Source of the DNA: Dyella flagellata
GTDB lineage: Bacteria; Pseudomonadota; Gammaproteobacteria; Xanthomonadales; Rhodanobacteraceae
Reading direction: 5' to 3'
Length of the DNA: 64,000 nucleotides
Assembly (NCBI RefSeq): GCF_030160275.1
Contig: NZ_BSOA01000048.1
Location: forward strand, 62,001 to 126,000
Below, one piece after another: positions 62,733-64,000 of the stretch. The notes below the pieces were generated by a model. It made no database searches and was not told the origin of the DNA. It worked only from the letters and a program-made list of their open reading frames with translations. How positions within the stretch are numbered: the stretch's first letter is position 1; each line of letters starts with the position of its first letter. A program made the translations under genes and the position numbers.

Positions 62733-63836
62733 ATGATTTTCGAAACCATCGCTAAAACAGGCCACGAAGAAGTCGTCTTCTGCCACAACAAAGACGCCGG
62801 CCTGAAAGCCATCATTGCGATCCACAACACGGTGCTGGGCCCGGCACTGGGCGGCCTGCGCATGTGGCCGTACAAGACCGAGCAAGACGCAGTGAACGAC
62901 GTGCTGCGCCTGTCGCGCGGCATGACCTACAAGAACGCGGTGGCCGGCCTGAACCTGGGCGGCGGCAAGGCGGTGATCATCGGTGATCCGTCGAAGGACA
63001 AGTCCGAAGCGCTGTTCCGCGCCTTCGGCCGTTTCGTCAACTCGCTCAACGGCCGCTACATCACGGCCGAAGACGTGGGCATCGACGTGAACGACATGGA
63101 ATATGTGTTCCGCGAAACCGAATACGTCACCGGCGTGCACCAGGTGCACGGCGGCTCGGGCGACCCCTCGCCGTTCACCGCGTTCGGCACGCTGCAAGGC
63201 CTGATGGCCGCGCTGAACTTCAAGCACGGCAATGAAGACGTGGGCAAGTACAGCTACGCCGTGCAGGGCGCCGGCCACGTGGGCAGCGAGTTCATCAAGC
63301 TGCTGCGCGAACAGGGCGCGAAGGTGTTCGTCACCGACATCAACAAGGATGCGGTGCAGCGCTGCGTGGACGAACTGGGCTGCGAAGCGGTGGGCCTGGA
63401 CGAAATCTACGACGTCGACGCCGACGTGTACTCGCCCTGCGCTCTGGGCGGCACGGTGAACGAGCAAACCATCGACCGCATCAAGGCCAAGATCATCTGC
63501 GGCGCGGCCAACAACCAGCTCGCCAACGACAGTATCGGTGAAGAACTGCAGCGCCGCGGCGTGTTGTACGCACCCGATTACGCCGTCAACGCCGGTGGCG
63601 TGATGAACGTGTCGCTGGAAATCGATGGCTACAACCGCGAACGCGCCATGCGCATGATGCGCACCATTTACTACAACCTGGGCCGCATCTTCGAGATCAG
63701 CAAGACGCAGGGCGTGCCGACCTACAAGGCCGCCGACCGCCTGGCCGAAGAGCGCATCGAATCCATCGGCAAGATCAAGCTGCCGCACATGGGCAATGGC
63801 GCGCCGCGCTTTGCCGGTCGCATGCGCGGGCAGTAA
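62733..63836 (+). CDS. Leucine dehydrogenase (Glu/Leu/Phe/Val dehydrogenase family)
   Basis: About 367 residues. Catalytic Lys region MTYKNAVAGLNLGGGKAVII, then the Rossmann motif VQGAGHVGSEF for NAD and a C-terminal domain with ICGAANNQLANDSIGEEL and APDYAVNAGGVMNVSLE. Length and motifs match leucine dehydrogenase better than glutamate dehydrogenase. It deaminates branched-chain amino acids to 2-keto acids, which feed iso-branched fatty acid synthesis. It is not adjacent to icmF but fits the same pathway. The start at 62733 begins the domain; the frame opens to 62640. Confidence 0.92.
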   Translation: MIFETIAKTGHEEVVFCHNKDAGLKAIIAIHNTVLGPALGGLRMWPYKTEQDAVNDVLRLSRGMTYKNAVAGLNLGGGKAVIIGDPSKDKSEALFRAFGRFVNSLNGRYITAEDVGIDVNDMEYVFRETEYVTGVHQVHGGSGDPSPFTAFGTLQGLMAALNFKHGNEDVGKYSYAVQGAGHVGSEFIKLLREQGAKVFVTDINKDAVQRCVDELGCEAVGLDEIYDVDADVYSPCALGGTVNEQTIDRIKAKIICGAANNQLANDSIGEELQRRGVLYAPDYAVNAGGVMNVSLEIDGYNRERAMRMMRTIYYNLGRIFEISKTQGVPTYKAADRLAEERIESIGKIKLPHMGNGAPRFAGRMRGQ

Positions 63837-63855
63837 TCGCCGCCAATGTGTGACG

Positions 63856-63886
63856 AAAAAGCCGCCGGGCAACCGGCGGCTTTTTT
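63856..63886. terminator. Strong intrinsic terminator
   Basis: A's, then GCCGCCGG-GCAA-CCGGCGGC and six T's: a perfect eight-base GC stem. It sits between the convergent leucine dehydrogenase gene and the partial gene at 63900. Confidence 0.93.
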
Positions 63887-63899
63887 CATGATACGGCGA

Positions 63900-64000
63900 T
63901 CATCGCGCAGTAGCCGTTGGACTGAGTGCCCGCAATGACTGCATTTCCGCGACCGATTCCTGTTGGGCAGGATCGTTGCCGAATCGCGCGACAAAGTCGG
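63900..64000 (-). CDS. Partial gene, C-terminus only
   Basis: The minus-strand frame ending at the TGA at 63902-63900 reads DFVARFGNDPAQQESVAEMQ then SLRALSPTATAR and runs off the window edge. The helical, acidic content looks protein-like; the other two frames do not. Product unknown. A shared terminator lies just past its stop. Confidence 0.5.
   Translation of the reverse strand, partial: DFVARFGNDPAQQESVAEMQSLRALSPTATAR

Noticed and set aside
62613-63872. 419-codon frame opposite leucine dehydrogenase, and similar long frames at 941-2161, 48698-50218, 60552-61880
   Set aside because: Low-complexity His/Ala/Arg/Gly-rich translations opposite well-defined genes; treated as shadows.

Overview
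The window looks like chromosome from a GC-rich gammaproteobacterium of the Xanthomonadales (Lysobacterales), most like the Rhodanobacteraceae (Dyella, Rhodanobacter, Luteibacter). This is an inference. It rests on high GC, the gene families present (MHYT-GGDEF-EAL, DUF3857 transglutaminase, fused isobutyryl-CoA mutase, leucine dehydrogenase, YXWGXW lipoprotein, BPSS1780-type membrane protein) and a dense family of palindromic intergenic repeats built on GTAGGCTGGGAT. No rRNA, tRNA, CRISPR array, integrase or transposase was seen.

Layout. 0-13 kb: a cupin, a membrane diguanylate cyclase, a secreted protein, an acyltransferase, then a paired locus in which two 28-residue membrane peptides each sit behind a sigma-54 promoter with the same pair of upstream palindromes. 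The first peptide is followed by a serine hydrolase. An M50 protease, exported proteins, a sulfotransferase and a DUF3820 protein follow. 13-20.6 kb: MHYT-GGDEF-EAL protein, OprB-like porin, a TetR/glycosyltransferase operon with a clear operator, then a two-gene unit that reads as a Tse2-like toxin with an internally duplicated Tsi2-like immunity protein. 20.7-31 kb: a Sel1-ExbD fusion, an RNA ligase-like phosphoesterase, an M13 peptidase, membrane proteins and a 250-bp segmental duplication. 30.7-36.1 kb: exported proteins that recombine Sel1, ExbD and TonB C-terminal modules, plus a Sel1 gene killed by one stop codon. 36.3-38.7 kb: three tandem Hpt/pseudo-receiver proteins behind a 37-codon peptide gene. 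39.1-42.2 kb: a membrane-anchored Mrr-type nuclease and a strikingly AT-rich OLD-family nuclease (a small defence island), followed by a decayed gene remnant. 42.2-54 kb: alpha/beta hydrolase with a cytochrome b-like membrane protein, a MocR regulator, a DUF3857 protein divergent from a TPR-like protein, and a DUF2235 hydrolase. 54-64 kb: IcmF mutase carrying a translated intergenic repeat, a DAACS transporter, a secreted protein of unknown function, a TetR/hydrolase operon, a YXWGXW lipoprotein and leucine dehydrogenase. IcmF and leucine dehydrogenase both fit branched-chain amino-acid metabolism.

The strongest candidates for undescribed biology are the sigma-54 peptide pair (6.37-8.18 kb), the toxin with tandem-duplicated immunity protein (19.59-20.56 kb), the degenerate phosphorelay trio with its leader peptide (36.3-38.7 kb) and the Sel1/ExbD/TonB module shuffling (20.8 and 30.8-35.4 kb). 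Everything here is from reading the sequence; no database search was run.
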